From Phoronis australis (lineage: Eukaryota; Phoronida; Phoronidae), in contig NMRA01000015.1 of assembly GCA_002633005.1 (NCBI GenBank), positions 786,297 through 850,296 of the forward strand: DNA of 64,000 nucleotides, given 5' to 3'. Under the pieces are notes generated by a model. It did no database searches. It was not told the DNA's origin and saw nothing but the letters and a program-made list of their open reading frames with translations. The translations under genes were made by a program, and so were the position numbers. Position 1 is the first letter of the stretch. Each line of letters opens with the position of its first letter. This document shows positions 12,385 to 26,400 of this stretch, piece by piece.

Positions 12385-15300
12385 ATGCCTTCAACACGGC
12401 AATTCACCGCTCGTCCTGTAAGAAGATCCTCAATACAACAGTCGGCGTTCAGCTCTCAGAGAAATTCAACATTGTTTGACAATGTAAACAAACAAAATTC
12501 TCTTGAGGCATGGAGGTGCAAAGGAAAAAATTCTGTGAATATATCAAAACAGCAAAAGATCATAGAATGGCAGAACGCGGCAAGGTAAATTGAGTTTCCG
12601 TCAGAGCTCAGCACGACTGGTGTCTCGCCATTGATTTCCAACATTTTAAAAACTGAACGGAGTGGAATGAAAATGCCGTTCACAAATAACTTTACCAGAA
12701 ATTGTGAGACTTGTGTCAAAGACAAGAACAGAAATGACTTCATTTTGTGCTGCGATTTCCTCCCGAATTTCCTGAAGTAATGCATTGACACAAACGTCAA
12801 ACGGTGTGTCACTATACCCATGTGCTTTTCCGTTAATACTCTAAAGATTGCTGAAATGGGACCAGATTCATATATTGGATTATTGAAATTGTTCGTAGAT
12901 ATAGTTTTTGGACGTTTGAAAAATCCTTGTTTTATAGCTAAAAGCCTTGATATAATGGTTCACTTTCTGGGCCAAATAGTTGTATTTCATATATTGTCAT
13001 GTATTTGTGTACTAATAATAAATAAATAAATGTTTTAACATTTAAGAATGCTTGAAAGTTTTGTGGGATGTTTTGTTTACTCGGTTCCAGCAATGAAATG
13101 ACATTGTGTATTTGTTCTCGAAGACGACTAAGTTGTTTGCAGAAAAACATATAGCATTTAATTGTCATTTTGAAAACATCTGCCATGATACTCTTTTGCA
13201 TGGCTTATATACACTTGTTTTAATTTACTTCTCAAAAGGTCGAGAAAAGACAGCCAATCGGACATGAGCCCGATACAGAAAATGGACGACTCGCGCAGGT
13301 TTACGATGCCGTCTCGCGCTGGTTCCGTCTTTCGGGCAAATGGCGACTTTCGGTGGGCAACAGAGCAGCGTAGAAATATAGCTCTACGCAACAGAATTAG
13401 ATCATCTCTAGCTAGCTCGAGCAATGCTTGCAACATGCGAGTAGCCAAGGAAAGGTTACAGAAACTTTACTGGACAAATGTTCATAAGACGTCGTCGGCG
13501 ACGAACAGATCGTCTGTATGCGAATTGAACTTGAAGACAAAAAATTACAGAAATAAGAAACAATTTAACAATCTATTAGAGAGTCTTTCACGTGACTTAA
13601 AGAGATACGATAAACCATATTTAAGAATGCCGAGCGAAGTAAAGAAAAAGTTGAATTACCTGAAAGAGTATTTGCAAAGGAACGAAAGGCGAATTTCGTC
13701 CAATTTTAAAAGTTTGTCTAACCAAATGGCTGTAGTAGACTTGAATTTCAGTGTACCCCATTTGAGTCCTTTTCCAAAAAATCGATGGGTAAAGACAGCG
13801 CCCCGAAGAGACAAATTCCATTACCCTTGCACCTTGAACAACAGTACCGGACCCAACAAGAGCAAGGAGTCTGTTCAAACAAGCATAAAGTCCAAAATCC
13901 ATGTCAATAGGCAACAAAAGACCACATCTGGAAGTAAACCCACACTTTCGTCTCCCAAAATTTGTTCAGGGGATACAGTGAACGTGGTTCCTGATGATCG
14001 ACTTGACGAAATAAAAAACAGTGAGACTTGCAAGTCCACTTCGACTAGTGCACTCAACAAACCACGAAAACTTCAACTTCATAAGAGCTCAGAACCTCAG
14101 AAAAACGAAGATAATTCTGCTGGTGCGCCACCTGCTAATTCTCAAGTGAATAGTATGCCTGTCAAACAACACAGCAGCGGCGTGAAAGGTGCAACAAGCT
14201 GTACAGAAACTTCACAGAAACTTCAGAAGTTGACAATGTCAGAAAGAAATCTCAGTGGAGATTCAATCATGACAAAAACTGTCAAGACAAACTCCATGCC
14301 TCAAGTTCCTCTGAAGAAGATTTCAAACAAACAGAAAAAGTCTTTGTCCTTAAACAGTTTAAAGAAGCGGTCGTCGTCTAATTTTTCCGGGCAAAAAAAC
14401 GTTGAACGTTGTGTTCGTAATGACTGTTCAAAACAGATAAGCACCGGGGGAAGTAATTCAGACGTGTCGTCACTTCCTGCGATATTGCCTGGCAGTCAAG
14501 AAATGATCGCGCTGTTAAAGAAAAAGGCGGTAAGTATTTGTATTACAGTTCAGCATTTGGTTGAATTATAATGAACATGAATGATTATCATGACTAAAAG
14601 CGAAATGACTTACGGAAACGTTTTTGGGGAAAGAAGTTGCGCATTCACCCTCTGAAACATTGTTAATGGTGCCCAAAGCCAAATAGCCTACGAGCTCTTC
14701 AAGTTGTTGGCACTTTTTTCGAAGAAGCCCTGCAGGTTTTTAACGCAGTTGTTGAGTGTTTTATTGGAGATTGATGGTACCAATGTTAGTGCAGTTGGCT
14801 TGGAGTCTTTTAACCGAACACAGTTGTCGTTGTGCCTGTCCCTATCCCTCATAACATTTCTCCTGTTCCGATTGAGAACGCCAAAAGGAGTTGGCATTCT
14901 CAAATGGACATCTGAAATAGGGCTCTGAATGAGAAGACTTTTGAACAAGATAGACAAGCGTGTATAAATTACACACAAAATTACACGCGAATTTTCGAAA
15001 TAGATAACTAGTGGGCTCGGCAGGCAGAGTGTCCTGAATTACATTACGCACAAGTATACCGCTGAAGCTTTGATAAACCTAGTGCTCACTCAAATCTTTT
15101 ATGCGTGTTGAAATAAGGATAATACGACGGTATGTAAACTAATTATTTCAAAAACACGCCCCCACTTGACAAACTATGACAAAAGTCCATCTATCCTGTG
15201 TATCAGCGCTACGTGTAGGGACAATGGATCTGTGTATTGATGACGAACGATCCTCAGAAGTCCGTGTCTGGGCATCATTGCTCATACCTTGGTTTCGACG

Positions 15301-15982
15301 TTTGTATATACATGGTACGGGAATGAGCGCACCGAAAAGTAAAAATAAAAGTGAGATGATTATTGTTGATGCACTCCCCTAATCACCAACAATGTTATAC
15401 CGCTCCACCTAGAGTCGCCTGACAATTTCGTGGCTCCCAGTCGTCCCGGCTATTCCCCCCCGCAACCACGCGGTCGTCGTCGGCAAATTTTAATTTTGCT
15501 GTACTCCATCGTCGCTAACGCCCCCTTTCGGGGTGCCATTCGCCAGCAGTCTGCGCTCTCTTCTCCCTACCAAACCGTTTTAGTTGTCACGCCAGTAAAT
15601 GACTGCCACACTTCTGGTAGGGGAGGTAGCAGGGAGAAGGAATACAATTCTACCTTTGCCAGCCATGAAAGGTAGTACAGACGGGTGGTCCTGTATAAGT
15701 TCAACGCGAGTCGAGGATTTTTACAGGTGACATAATTTCGCTGAAATCGTCTGCTTGCACATTTATCGGATTGGCGTCCGTTCACGAATTTAAAGGTCAT
15801 TTTTGTCCTCGTGATTCAAGTTGTGGACACCACAATTTCTTTCTAAATTGTATTTACAGGAAAAAGAAGCACAAGAGACGAATGAACGCGTAACGAAATT
15901 TCTCGAATCCTTACCCAAGAAGCCATCAAGTAAACGAAGACCAGCTATTTATTGGACAAATGCTAAATTTGAAGAATTTTAG
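12385..15982 (+). CDS. Unrecognised basic Ser/Lys-rich protein with paired YWTN motifs
   Basis: A three-exon model keeps one frame: 12385-12584 (ends in phase 2 at AAG/GTAAAT), 13239-14529 (acceptor TCTCAAAAG, donor GCG/GTAAGT) and 15860-15982 (acceptor ATTTACAG, stop TAG), about 537 residues. A shorter alternative starts at the in-frame ATG at 13264. The protein is strongly basic and rich in Ser, Lys, Asn and Gln. Residues from roughly 75 to 240 look structured and charged; about 250-480 look low-complexity and disordered. A YWTN tetrapeptide occurs near residue 144 (KLYWTN) and again near 528 (AIYWTNAKFEEF), close to the C-terminus. No catalytic motif, signal peptide or membrane segment is visible. 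The exon-3 splice is well supported; exon 1 rests on phase agreement. I do not recognise the family. A basic scaffold or cytoskeletal/nuclear protein is only a guess. Confidence 0.7.
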
Positions 15983-17458
15983 TTTGAAAAGTGAGATTTT
16001 AGAAAACCATTTCAGGATCTGTCATTAAATCACATGGTTTATCAGTGATTTTTACACGACTTCTTTTTCACTAGCTAAACTAAGTATCAACGAGGTTTGT
16101 ATTTCAAGTCTATAATCGATCAGGGGTTCTTTTGAAATTGCCCGGTAGGCTTGCGATAAAAACGCATTGCTCATAAGTATCAGTGAAAATAATTGAAGAC
16201 CGGTCAGAGTCATGTGATAGAAGCTATTCGCGCTAATGTTCTTGATTTTTCCAAGTTCCATCGACGTCGCCAACTGAAACCCCGCCATCTCCGCAGGCAT
16301 TTACGTGGATGCAGTCACCATGAATCCGGAATTGAAAGTCTGACAGTTTCTGAAAATTATTATACATTCTGTCATTGACTCAGAATCCTGTGTACTGTAA
16401 ATGATTTTTAATGATGTCATGATTTTAGTGAACCATGGAAGTTGTATTTCGCCTTGTTTGTTGAAAATTGAATCACGTCTTTTACTATCATAAAATCTGT
16501 CTCACAGAATTCCTTGCAGTTATATGATTCTATATCCGTTACGTACTCAAGTTACATACATGTTGGAAGTCACAGTTTTATAGTTGGCCAACAGCGCTTC
16601 CTTGAATCGATACTCGGGAATAGAATCCTATCTCGGTAAGGAATAATATAAGACCAATTTGTTAAGAGTAAATGACTTAATTCGAATTCCTTTTTTCTGA
16701 GCTAAACTTGACGAGATGCAGCTTTATGGTTTATGGTTTCCAATGCAAGCACAATCGTCCCTCATGCGCGTTGTCCCGATAGAGGGAGTACTAAATTATT
16801 CACCATGTTCTGGGACAATTAAAACAACTTAATTACTCGATAACAACGTTTCATGTATTCTATTTTTCAAGTCCACTCAGCTTGGCAAACCCCCTTTTTA
16901 GGCCTAACACGTAACTTGATAGTAGCGACTGGCAATAAAGGCTGCAACAGGAACAGCTATGTAGTCCTCACTTGCAAACGAACGTAAATTTTAAACCAGG
17001 ATAGACAATACAACTCACATCAATGTAATGATAGGAGAGATATTTCCTACATAAACGAGTGCTGCTATACGTCGCAGTCGTAGCTTTTATCCCTCGGATC
17101 TCAGGTAAGCTGGTCAGCGGGGTTATCGGTGAGAGTAATGATTTGGTATTATAATGGCATTTAAAAGGCTTTAATTGCAATACTTGTAACCAACGGACTT
17201 TTTCTTTGTATCGAGTACTAAATAGCAATTAATGAATACTGACCCTGGGGCGGACTTCGTCAAGATGCAAGTTAGCGGACTGATTTTTTCTGACATCATA
17301 GACATTTTAAATGTACTCCAAAAATTGATAATAGTCCTACGTAGCTGTTTGTTAAAAATGGTGTTCTCGGGTATCGGTTAGTGAGCATGTCTCAAAACAA
17401 CCGGGGGAAGTCAACGGGTTCCCAATTAGCTCAGTCGTGCATGGTGAAGTTGTTTTCT
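15983..17458. other. Intergenic between convergent genes
   Basis: This 1.5-kb stretch separates the ends of the convergent YWTN gene (+) and HDC (-). No exon or repeat was recognised. An AATAAA near 16933 is on the plus strand but about 950 bp after the YWTN-gene stop. No obvious polyadenylation signal was found for HDC. Confidence 0.5.
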
Positions 17459-20400
17459 CTATTTTAGACGAGAGCTTGCGCTACCGAGACTTGAGGTCCT
17501 CAAAGACTCGTGCGTTGTTATACTTGTTTCACAAAAAGCGTGCGGTCTGTTTTTACAACATAGGGAAGAAAATATTTTCGGATTATAACATTTCGGGTCT
17601 GATATCATTTTGACAAGCACGTTTTTTCTTACTTTACATACAGATTTAATATTGTCGTCAAAAACAACGTCGTCTTCAATCTCGCCCATCTCACTCATCT
17701 TCTCATTTCGAACATTGCATTCGTCCTCGACGAGATTTCTCCTGTAGTCTGCTTCCAGGATTTTTCCCGCGTTTTCTCGAATAACATTCCACGCGTAGAT
17801 GACGTCGTCAGTGATTGCGCCTTCGGCACAGATGGCAAATCTGATGACGTAGTCGCCTTTAAGCAGAGCAGGAACCATGTGCAGCTTTCCAGATTCATTG
17901 ATAGCCATTAAGAGCTCTTGGGTGAGATGGTTTGGTCCCTGTGTCACAGAAATATATCATTGGCTCAAAGGAATTGATGCATATAGGTGTGGAAGAGGTG
18001 TTCAAGAAAGACTACAGCTAACTTTTTCAAGTTATTTACACCTGTTACTGGTATAGAATTACAGGGGTGGATCCAGGATTTTGAGTTGGGGGGGGCAGGG
18101 CAAAGTATTAGCCAGGATTTTGCCCGTCAGACATTCGCACCCCCCGTACTGCCAAATGGAATCTGGGAGAATTTTAGGGGGCCATGGCCTCCTTGGCCCC
18201 CCTCCGAATCCGCCACTGGAATTAGTCTCGGCTTCTTCGTTACTCAAATGAGAAGTGATTCATGGGCAAGCAAAGAACGTCATAATTGTTATTAGGAAGT
18301 CGTAACAAAGAACTAACAATTCAATTCTTGTATCTGTCATTTGGCGCCTATATTGTGGTATAAAATATTCTACGATGACAACATCCTGTCTATCGTTTCA
18401 TTGTTGTACAATAAAATATAAGAATAAAAATACAATAAAATTTTCATTGGCTTCGTACTCAATCGACAAATTCACTGGATTGTTTCCCAGCAAACAACAA
18501 AAAACTCACTTTTAGCCTGAAGCACACGAGTCCCATTTTCACCTGGCCTTTGACTTCGAAGCGGTTATCTTGTCGTACCAAGCTTTCGAACTTCTTCGCC
18601 AACCGCACATGCTTTACAAAATAATTGGACGGCCCTTATTTATCATACAACACCGTTCACATTATACTGGAATTGAGCAAATGCCGATGTAAACCACGAT
18701 TTGTTCCAGATCAACATCATTAACACTACACGACTGTAGTAGTGAAAAAACGAAATCTTACCGTGGCAAATGCTAATTAGCGTTTTACGGATAAGGAGAA
18801 ACTGAACTTGCGCATTCAGAGCATAAAATTGTGGTAGATGGGTCAGTCAGTTCATTCAAACCACAGATTATAGACAACAGATTCGCAACTCCGACATTTT
18901 CTTGTGTACTATCTTAGGGAAGGAGCTACTCTCCTAAATTATCTTTTTCAGTTTGCGGTTAGTGTATTGTGACGGGAAATTCTCGCATCTCTTTTACTGT
19001 TTAGTACAACGAAAAAAAATCGGCATTGAAACGCTGTTCAAAGTCTTCCAATAGTAGAACTGTTGGTATCGTGAGTACTTTTAGCTTTAAATTAGATCTT
19101 TCACCTCGCGCTTTGTTTTATCACACATACTTCAAAACATAAAATGATACCATTTAAAGAAGGTTAAAATTGGTGCAAATCACTGTGATTGGCAGTAAGA
19201 CCATTCTCCAAGTTTACTCCAAATTGTTGCCTTTTATGCTGGAGACACAATTCATGTCAAATAAATGATAGCTTACTGGACTATGGTTATAAGAATTACC
19301 TCACGAATGTATTTCTGTAACCCTTCCACGCCGTAAGAACGCAGAACGAACCAGATTTTCAACGCACGGAAACGTCGGCTCAGTGGTATGCCCCAATGCT
19401 GCAACAAGCAAACAGTGGCCGCTAATCACCAATATATTAGCAATTGATCATTTCATTCGTCAAAATTACACGTAAAAACTATTTGAATAAATGTCAGATG
19501 AAATGAATTGGAACAAATCTTACCCTAAGGTCAATAGCACTGTCTCCATGACGATGCTGAAGATAAATTGGATCCACGTTCAGTCCTTCCGTCAAGTCGT
19601 CTCGACTTCGCACCCTATACAACAAATTGTGACACTAGACGGAGCCATATAGCCATATTCTCGTAAGTGACATTTCAACATCTGTTTTACTCTCACCATA
19701 CCATGTTCATCCTTCCCGCTTTCCCCCTATCCCTCACCGCATCTAATCCCACCCTCAGCTCTCCCCCTCCCTCCCTCCCGCCTTTCCTCTCCCCTCCCTC
19801 CCTCCCTCCCCCTTCCACTCTCCCTTCCTCCCTACTTGTAACTAAATACCGTCTACACAACCTCTTTCAGCACATTATTTTATTTATAGATATAAGATTT
19901 TTCAGTTTTGCAATGGATTGTCGCACAAACAATACACCAAGTTTGACCCAATTTATAGACCATTAATCTGTATCAAATCCCTGCACCAACAGAGCCTTCA
20001 AGCATCACTTTCTTACCACATCACGGAACAGTCAAAGTTCACTAACATCCACTTGTTCGGGTTGAAGTTCAGCGACTTCACATGCTGCGAAAACAAAATT
20101 GTGTGATTTCAGTAGTTTCATGAGCACATGTAGGCCACTACTTCCCCGTTTCACTGAAGGTATCCGTTTCAAAATCTTACCTTTTGATAATCTGTCATTT
20201 CTATTTTATTCATTCACTGTGAGCGTTTCTAGCTCAGTGAGTTGTATTGTCTTATATCACCGACCATTCCGTATCTGCCTAAATACTGTCAGAAGTTAAC
20301 CTTTAAATTCGCTCGCTCAAGGGCCACAAATAGGAACATAGTTTAGTGTTATATGTTATTGAAACGCGTGCAGATGGTAATTGCCTTCATTTGTCTGCAG

Positions 20401-23400
20401 GTTTGCGTCCACACTGCAGCTTACTCTGGGTCACGTTACACTAGAACAAGTTAATTTACCTCGACAAAGTGCCGTCCACACTACAAGTAACGTATACTGT
20501 ACCTTATTCATGGAACGAAATATTGCCAGGTTTAGTATTAGTGTGGACGATGCTTTAGAAATGCTTTATCGATGCTGTTCTTCAGGACACGCTATTTGCA
20601 GACGTACCTCAACTCCTTGCAACAAATACTGAAACTCTGGGCAAATCAAGGCATTTCCGGCGTAGGCAGCGTCGACGTGAAGCCAAAGACCCTCTTTCTC
20701 GCACACCTGACCAATCTCTCGTACATTATCGAAAGAGCAGCATCCCGTGGTACCCAGAGTTGCGCAAACGTAGAACGGTATCAACCCGGACCTCCGGTCT
20801 TTCTAAATAATGATAACAACAAAGAGCACACGATGATCTGTGAACTGTAACCGAAATCACATTCAACGTTTTGTTTCCCCCAAACACCTTCTCTCTTGAA
20901 AATGAAAAGCCGTTTGTGAAAAGCCATAACAGTTTTATTTTTTCGCGTAGGCACACGCTTTAACTTGAAGTGACGTAATCGGCGACAATGAAGCGTGAAT
21001 AGAATATGCAAAGTTACTCAGAATACAGGAATTTTTATCTCAGACAACACTTCAACATTTTCAGAGTAATTCATAGAAAATAATCTGAGTTTCTTACGTG
21101 AATGGTTTTCTCTTTTGTAATTTTAGCTATTTATGCTAATTCAGTCACACCCGACTTCCGCAGAACTTATTGTTGAACCACGTGACTGCCAGGTAACGCC
21201 TTACTCGGAAGTCGAACATCACAGAAATAATTACCGCCAAAACTACATAGGTTACAGCAGACATAATTATCAGTTCAGTTTTTCATAGTGGATTTGATCA
21301 TCTAGGAAAGCGAGTTATGTTAAATTATGCCGACAGACGGGGATCATTAAAAAACTCAGCTAGAGATTCAACCCGCAGTTCAAAACTGTAAAGTTAGCAC
21401 TATAAACGTCTCGAAAACTAGTCAAGGTTTCCGCTTGTTATTAATGAAACGAATATCAAAACAGTTTTGGATGGGAGAAGAATGCAAGCTCGCACGACTA
21501 GTATCCGAGAAAGCTTACATTTCATGAAACTGTTTCATAAATTGCGTGACTTGAGCATTGAGACAGAAGTTTGACCTCAAACTCTCTCATCACATTTTGG
21601 TCTCACACTCTCTCTTCACATTTCGTCTCACACTCTCTCTTCACATTTGGTCTCACACTCTCTCTTCACATTTCGTCTCACACTCTCTCTTCACATTTCG
21701 TCTCACACTCTCTCTTCACATTTGGTCTCACACTCTCTCTTCACATTTGGTCTCACACTCTCTCTTCACATTTCGTCTCACACTCTCTCTTCACATTTGG
21801 TCTCACACTCTTTCTTCACATTTCGTCTCACACTCTTTCTTCACATTTCGTCTCACACTCTCTCTTCACATTTCGTCTCACACCCTCTCTTCACATTTGG
21901 TCTCAAACTCTCTCTTCACAATTGTTGAAAAAGGTTTAGCAAAGTACACAGTATAGAAATACTTTACAGGAATTATCTCTATATGTATGTGTGTATATGT
22001 ATTATGCTTTCTAGCGCTTTCTGAGTTTAACTTCAATTATTGTACATTATATTTTTTCGAAATAAAAATGTTCAGCTCTTCTCACACGACAGTTCAACAC
22101 ACGATTTCGTTCCCAAATACTTATTATAGAGAGAGGATTCCTCTAATGTGCTTCGGCTCTTCGCCTCTTTTTCTCACATACACTCGGGTGATTGATCCTT
22201 GACTTATTTCACTCTGACTTTGATCAGTACTGTGCACACCGCAGCGTCGGCCATTTCCATGGTGTGCAATAAACAGCTGATGAGATCGCCGCCTCCATGT
22301 CAGTTTTAACTTTAATTTTTAACCTTTTGACTCTTAATAGACAGGTGATACAACTTCTAACCAGTCACTGTTATGTCACTCGACACTGGCACATTACCTG
22401 ACATATGGGAAGTCAGTGCTTCGAGTGTTGCATTCATAATGAAATACCAAAACATCTGATATATTCTTGTCTAGCTTTTCATGGACTACGGAAAAATCAC
22501 CTATATGGCAGTACTACATGCCCACAACATACAATGCATGGCAACAAATGGAAAAAAGTCCGTCAAATTTTTAAAAGATACATGCAAACTTCAAAACTTC
22601 TTTCACGGCGAACCTGTTGATTGATAGTAGGAGGGCTCTCTTGTTTCGTGCAATGGGCCCAATGCACGCACAAGTCATCAGACCATTCTTTAAAATTACT
22701 TTCTATGAAACCTTTATTTGTAATAATAAAATAAAAAACACACTATATTTCTCCGATCTAACCCAATGATTTCATCAAGTCAGTTCTATAAAAAACTAAC
22801 ACCCGAAATATCTTTTTCGGCTATGAAGCCGATCGTGTGTCCTCATAACAAGCAAGCATCGTCTCTATATACTTCCAATTTCAACGGTCGTCAAAATTTT
22901 GAGCTCGCTTCCCATCCCACGTCATAAAAAACTAACTCCATCTACACGACCACCAAGACACTCCTGTGGATACGAGGCGTGCCCCTAATTTGTACGCCCC
23001 CCCAAGCCGTAGCTGAAAGGACAATCCGTCAGCGGAACCTTACCTCTACCGCTTTGGCCAGAACTTCCCCACGAAGTGAATAATTCCCGTCTACGTCCAG
23101 CTGTCTAATTTTGACAAGAGCTAACATTCCAGCTTTTTCCACACAAGAATGAGCCTAGAGAATAATAACAAGGCGCTGAAATAATTTATTTGGTACAACA
23201 GCCGCATTAATTAGAACCGTCGTCACCAAGGCACGCTATTTTACCGACACAATGCAATTTTTACGAAAAACAAACAAACGGTGGTTTAAAGGAAGCAGCA
23301 CGGATTGTACAAACGTGGTGAACATTCCCTGGTTACACACTGTAGTGTAAACGGTGTGAAGATAAAAGTCGCTGCCGTGTATGCGCCTATATTCAAAATT

Positions 23401-26400
23401 CTTAAGTTCCATATTCAAAATAATGGGATTTTTTTCACATGCATATAAGCGCAGCAAATGGAAAAGAGTCACTGCCTGGCGATGGCAACCAAGGCCACTG
23501 TCTTAAAACTATTAATGCCTTACATGTCTTGAAATCAATATTTTCTGCATGAGTTGCTAATTTCGCACCGTTTTTTTCCCAAACCCACTATTACGTAACC
23601 ATTTTCAAGAGGCATAAAACGCGAAAACTCGAGACGAATCTACTTCTTGAGGATTCTGAATGTGAGTTGTTCACTTTGGATATTGCAAGAATTCCTAGAC
23701 AAAATCGTCAAATTCATTATTTTTGAAATACAGACGAAATACAAACTCTTTCATCCCATTACAGTTTTCATATTCTCCGGCCTTAATAACATACATGTGC
23801 GCATGCGCTCAAAGAAGTCTGACTGGCTGTTGCTGCTTGAAATCGTCACTGTTCGGTTTAATGAGATTAATTAATTATAGCTCATTAGGTCTGTTTACAT
23901 CAAAGGTCAAAGGTCAAAATTTCCATAAGGAAAAATGTGCTACGGCTATGTCTTGCAATAGCAAATAAGGAGACGTGCTTTGCTTTGTGGGTGAAAAATC
24001 AACGAAAATGTTTTGACATCAACAGATATTCAAAATCTTTAAGAACACCTGATGAACAGTTTGACGTCTATTTCAATGGCAGAAAACCACTTTGAATAAT
24101 ACAAGTTTGTTTTTTCCTCGTTCAATGCCACTTTAATATTCCAGAACAAGCCCAACAAATCCATCACAAAATGTTGCACGAACAGTGCTTGAAGTTTTGA
24201 TGTGTTTGTTTTTAACCACAAGCATAAATCTTTCATTCAGAAACAAATCAGTGATTGTTAACGGTTTTCAGGTTCATCAATAACACGAGTTTTCGGGTTT
24301 TGATATTTGGACGTATAGATTTAGGTTCCGTGACAAGTAAAATGAGGTAGAAAACGTAAAATAAGCTAAAATAAGCACATTGGAAGCATTGATGACCTTT
24401 AATATTTAGGAGAGGTGTACATTTTGTCCGTTTTAGTACTTTTCATTTAAATAGTTAAAGCGGATGCAATCCCAGGTTCCGTAAAAAGGGTGGAGCTTTG
24501 ATTTATACTACCGTTATTCAATCACATTTTATGTAAGCGCATGTGGCTAATTTGGAATATAGGCGCAACTCTATGTATGGGTGCATGAACCAAAATATGC
24601 GCGGATACTCTGCTTGTATACGAGATCTCATTTCTCCACCGAAAGTAAATTCTTTGTTACGATTGCACATGTTGATATTCTTGTCAAACAAACTTGTACG
24701 TACCATAGACGAAGAATAGGCAACAAGCTTCGAAAGTAAGACACCTTTCTCCACGAATGGATACTTTTTGTTCAGGTCAGCCATGTACTTGTGTCGAGCG
24801 GAGAGAAGGGAAACTAAGACACACTCGCTAGCTGAACCCTGGATATTGAAATGTCAAATGTATTAGTAAGTGAACTCAAGATCTAACCATTGACGGCAAA
24901 TAAAAACAACAATTTTTACGTGAAATGTTGTATTTCATGAACCGCATGAACTTTGTTTAAGCTAACCCATCAAAACTCCAAAATTCTCCAGCATACCACA
25001 TTTTACATTTACAGCGCTTCAGACGAGGCGTGGCATTCTTCCGTGAAAACATCCGGGCATGTGTTCTTAATAGTAGACATGTAACAAAGAGCTTTTTTCT
25101 TATTTTCAATCGTCGTAAGAGCTGAAGTTTCCACTGTGGTCATGATACAGGAAATTTAATGGTCCTAGTGTCCATAAATACGACTGAGAGTTTTTAAAGT
25201 GATCCGAGCGTAAGTCTATTCATTGGGTTAATTTCATAAACTTTATAGCCCTACATGTATATATTTTTGTCTGAGGATCGAGGTATGGGGAAACTATTTT
25301 CACTGAAGAAGTTAGATATCCCATCCTCAGCTATCGCTTACCTGTAATACGCCTCCTCCAATTCCTTTCTCGTGGAGAAATTCTGTCGGCAGACCTATCA
25401 TGTTTCCTGAAACGAAACCACGTGCTATTGATGATGTCGACTGACCTACCGTATTTTAAAAACGAAAGCACTTGCTATCGATGGCGCGGCAAAAGTTAAA
25501 GCGGTCGCAAACCCACCTTGCCAGCTCTGGATTGACTCCATGAGTTGGCTCTTCACTGCAGGCCATGTGCAGACTGTGGTCTTTAACACCACTCAACCGT
25601 CAGTTCATTCCTAACCCAAAAAACCCGTCCCTAAATGTATTTGGGTGAAAAGCAAGTGAAGATTAATTTAACAGTAATTAGATGTTTTTAGCGGCCAACA
25701 GTTGATAGTGGCTTTGAGATTACGAAACAGTGAGTCACACTATTCACGGGTGTACAAAAGAATTTCTAATAATCGGACACCTAAATAAACAGGACCGAGA
25801 CTTAAGAGCCTATCGCAGTATAGAACAACGGACAAACCTATTAAGCTTTACTGGATGTGGATGCAGGGTGAAGAAATAGGGTAAATTGCTCAAAATGTGA
25901 TAAAACATGCTATTTTAGAATCTTGGTGGTGCCTAAGTTTTATACAGTCTCTGAGCATCGGTCACAATTCAGGCAGAATAATAAAATTAGCAACACGATA
26001 TCTGACTGGGAACTCTTTTCAATGGAATGAATATTTTTAAGACTTCATAGAACTCCATCAAATTGGAAAAATATTTACGAGTAAACGTTGTTAAGAAGCA
26101 CGCGGACATTTTAGCACCTCTTGCTCAGAGTAATAAGCACTGCCTAACCAGCATGACTGTAGTCTAAAGCCGTTACAATGTGCAAAGTTTCATGCTTTTA
26201 TCACAATCTAAGCATTTTTTGTCACCGTGTTGAAAGACAGTAAGATAAGTGATTCGTAGAGCTGAGATGGCAACGGTCCTGTTTCATGAAAAGTGTCTAA
26301 GAACTCATAGCATTTAGGTTCTTCGATATTCGTCAACAAAAATTTTAGACCTCTCCTGCCGCTGGGGTGACATTTTGATTCTTCGCTTTCGTGGGTAAGA

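Noticed and set aside
11963-12397. 144-codon minus-strand ORF.
   Set aside because: There is no recognised motif or splice support, and it overlaps the start of the better-supported YWTN gene on the other strand.
25500-25560. Minus-strand stretch reading [14 protein letters not shown], resembling [11 protein letters not shown].
   Set aside because: It lacks proper splice phase, and the true SPACTELE exon is at 28744-28693; the match is chance.
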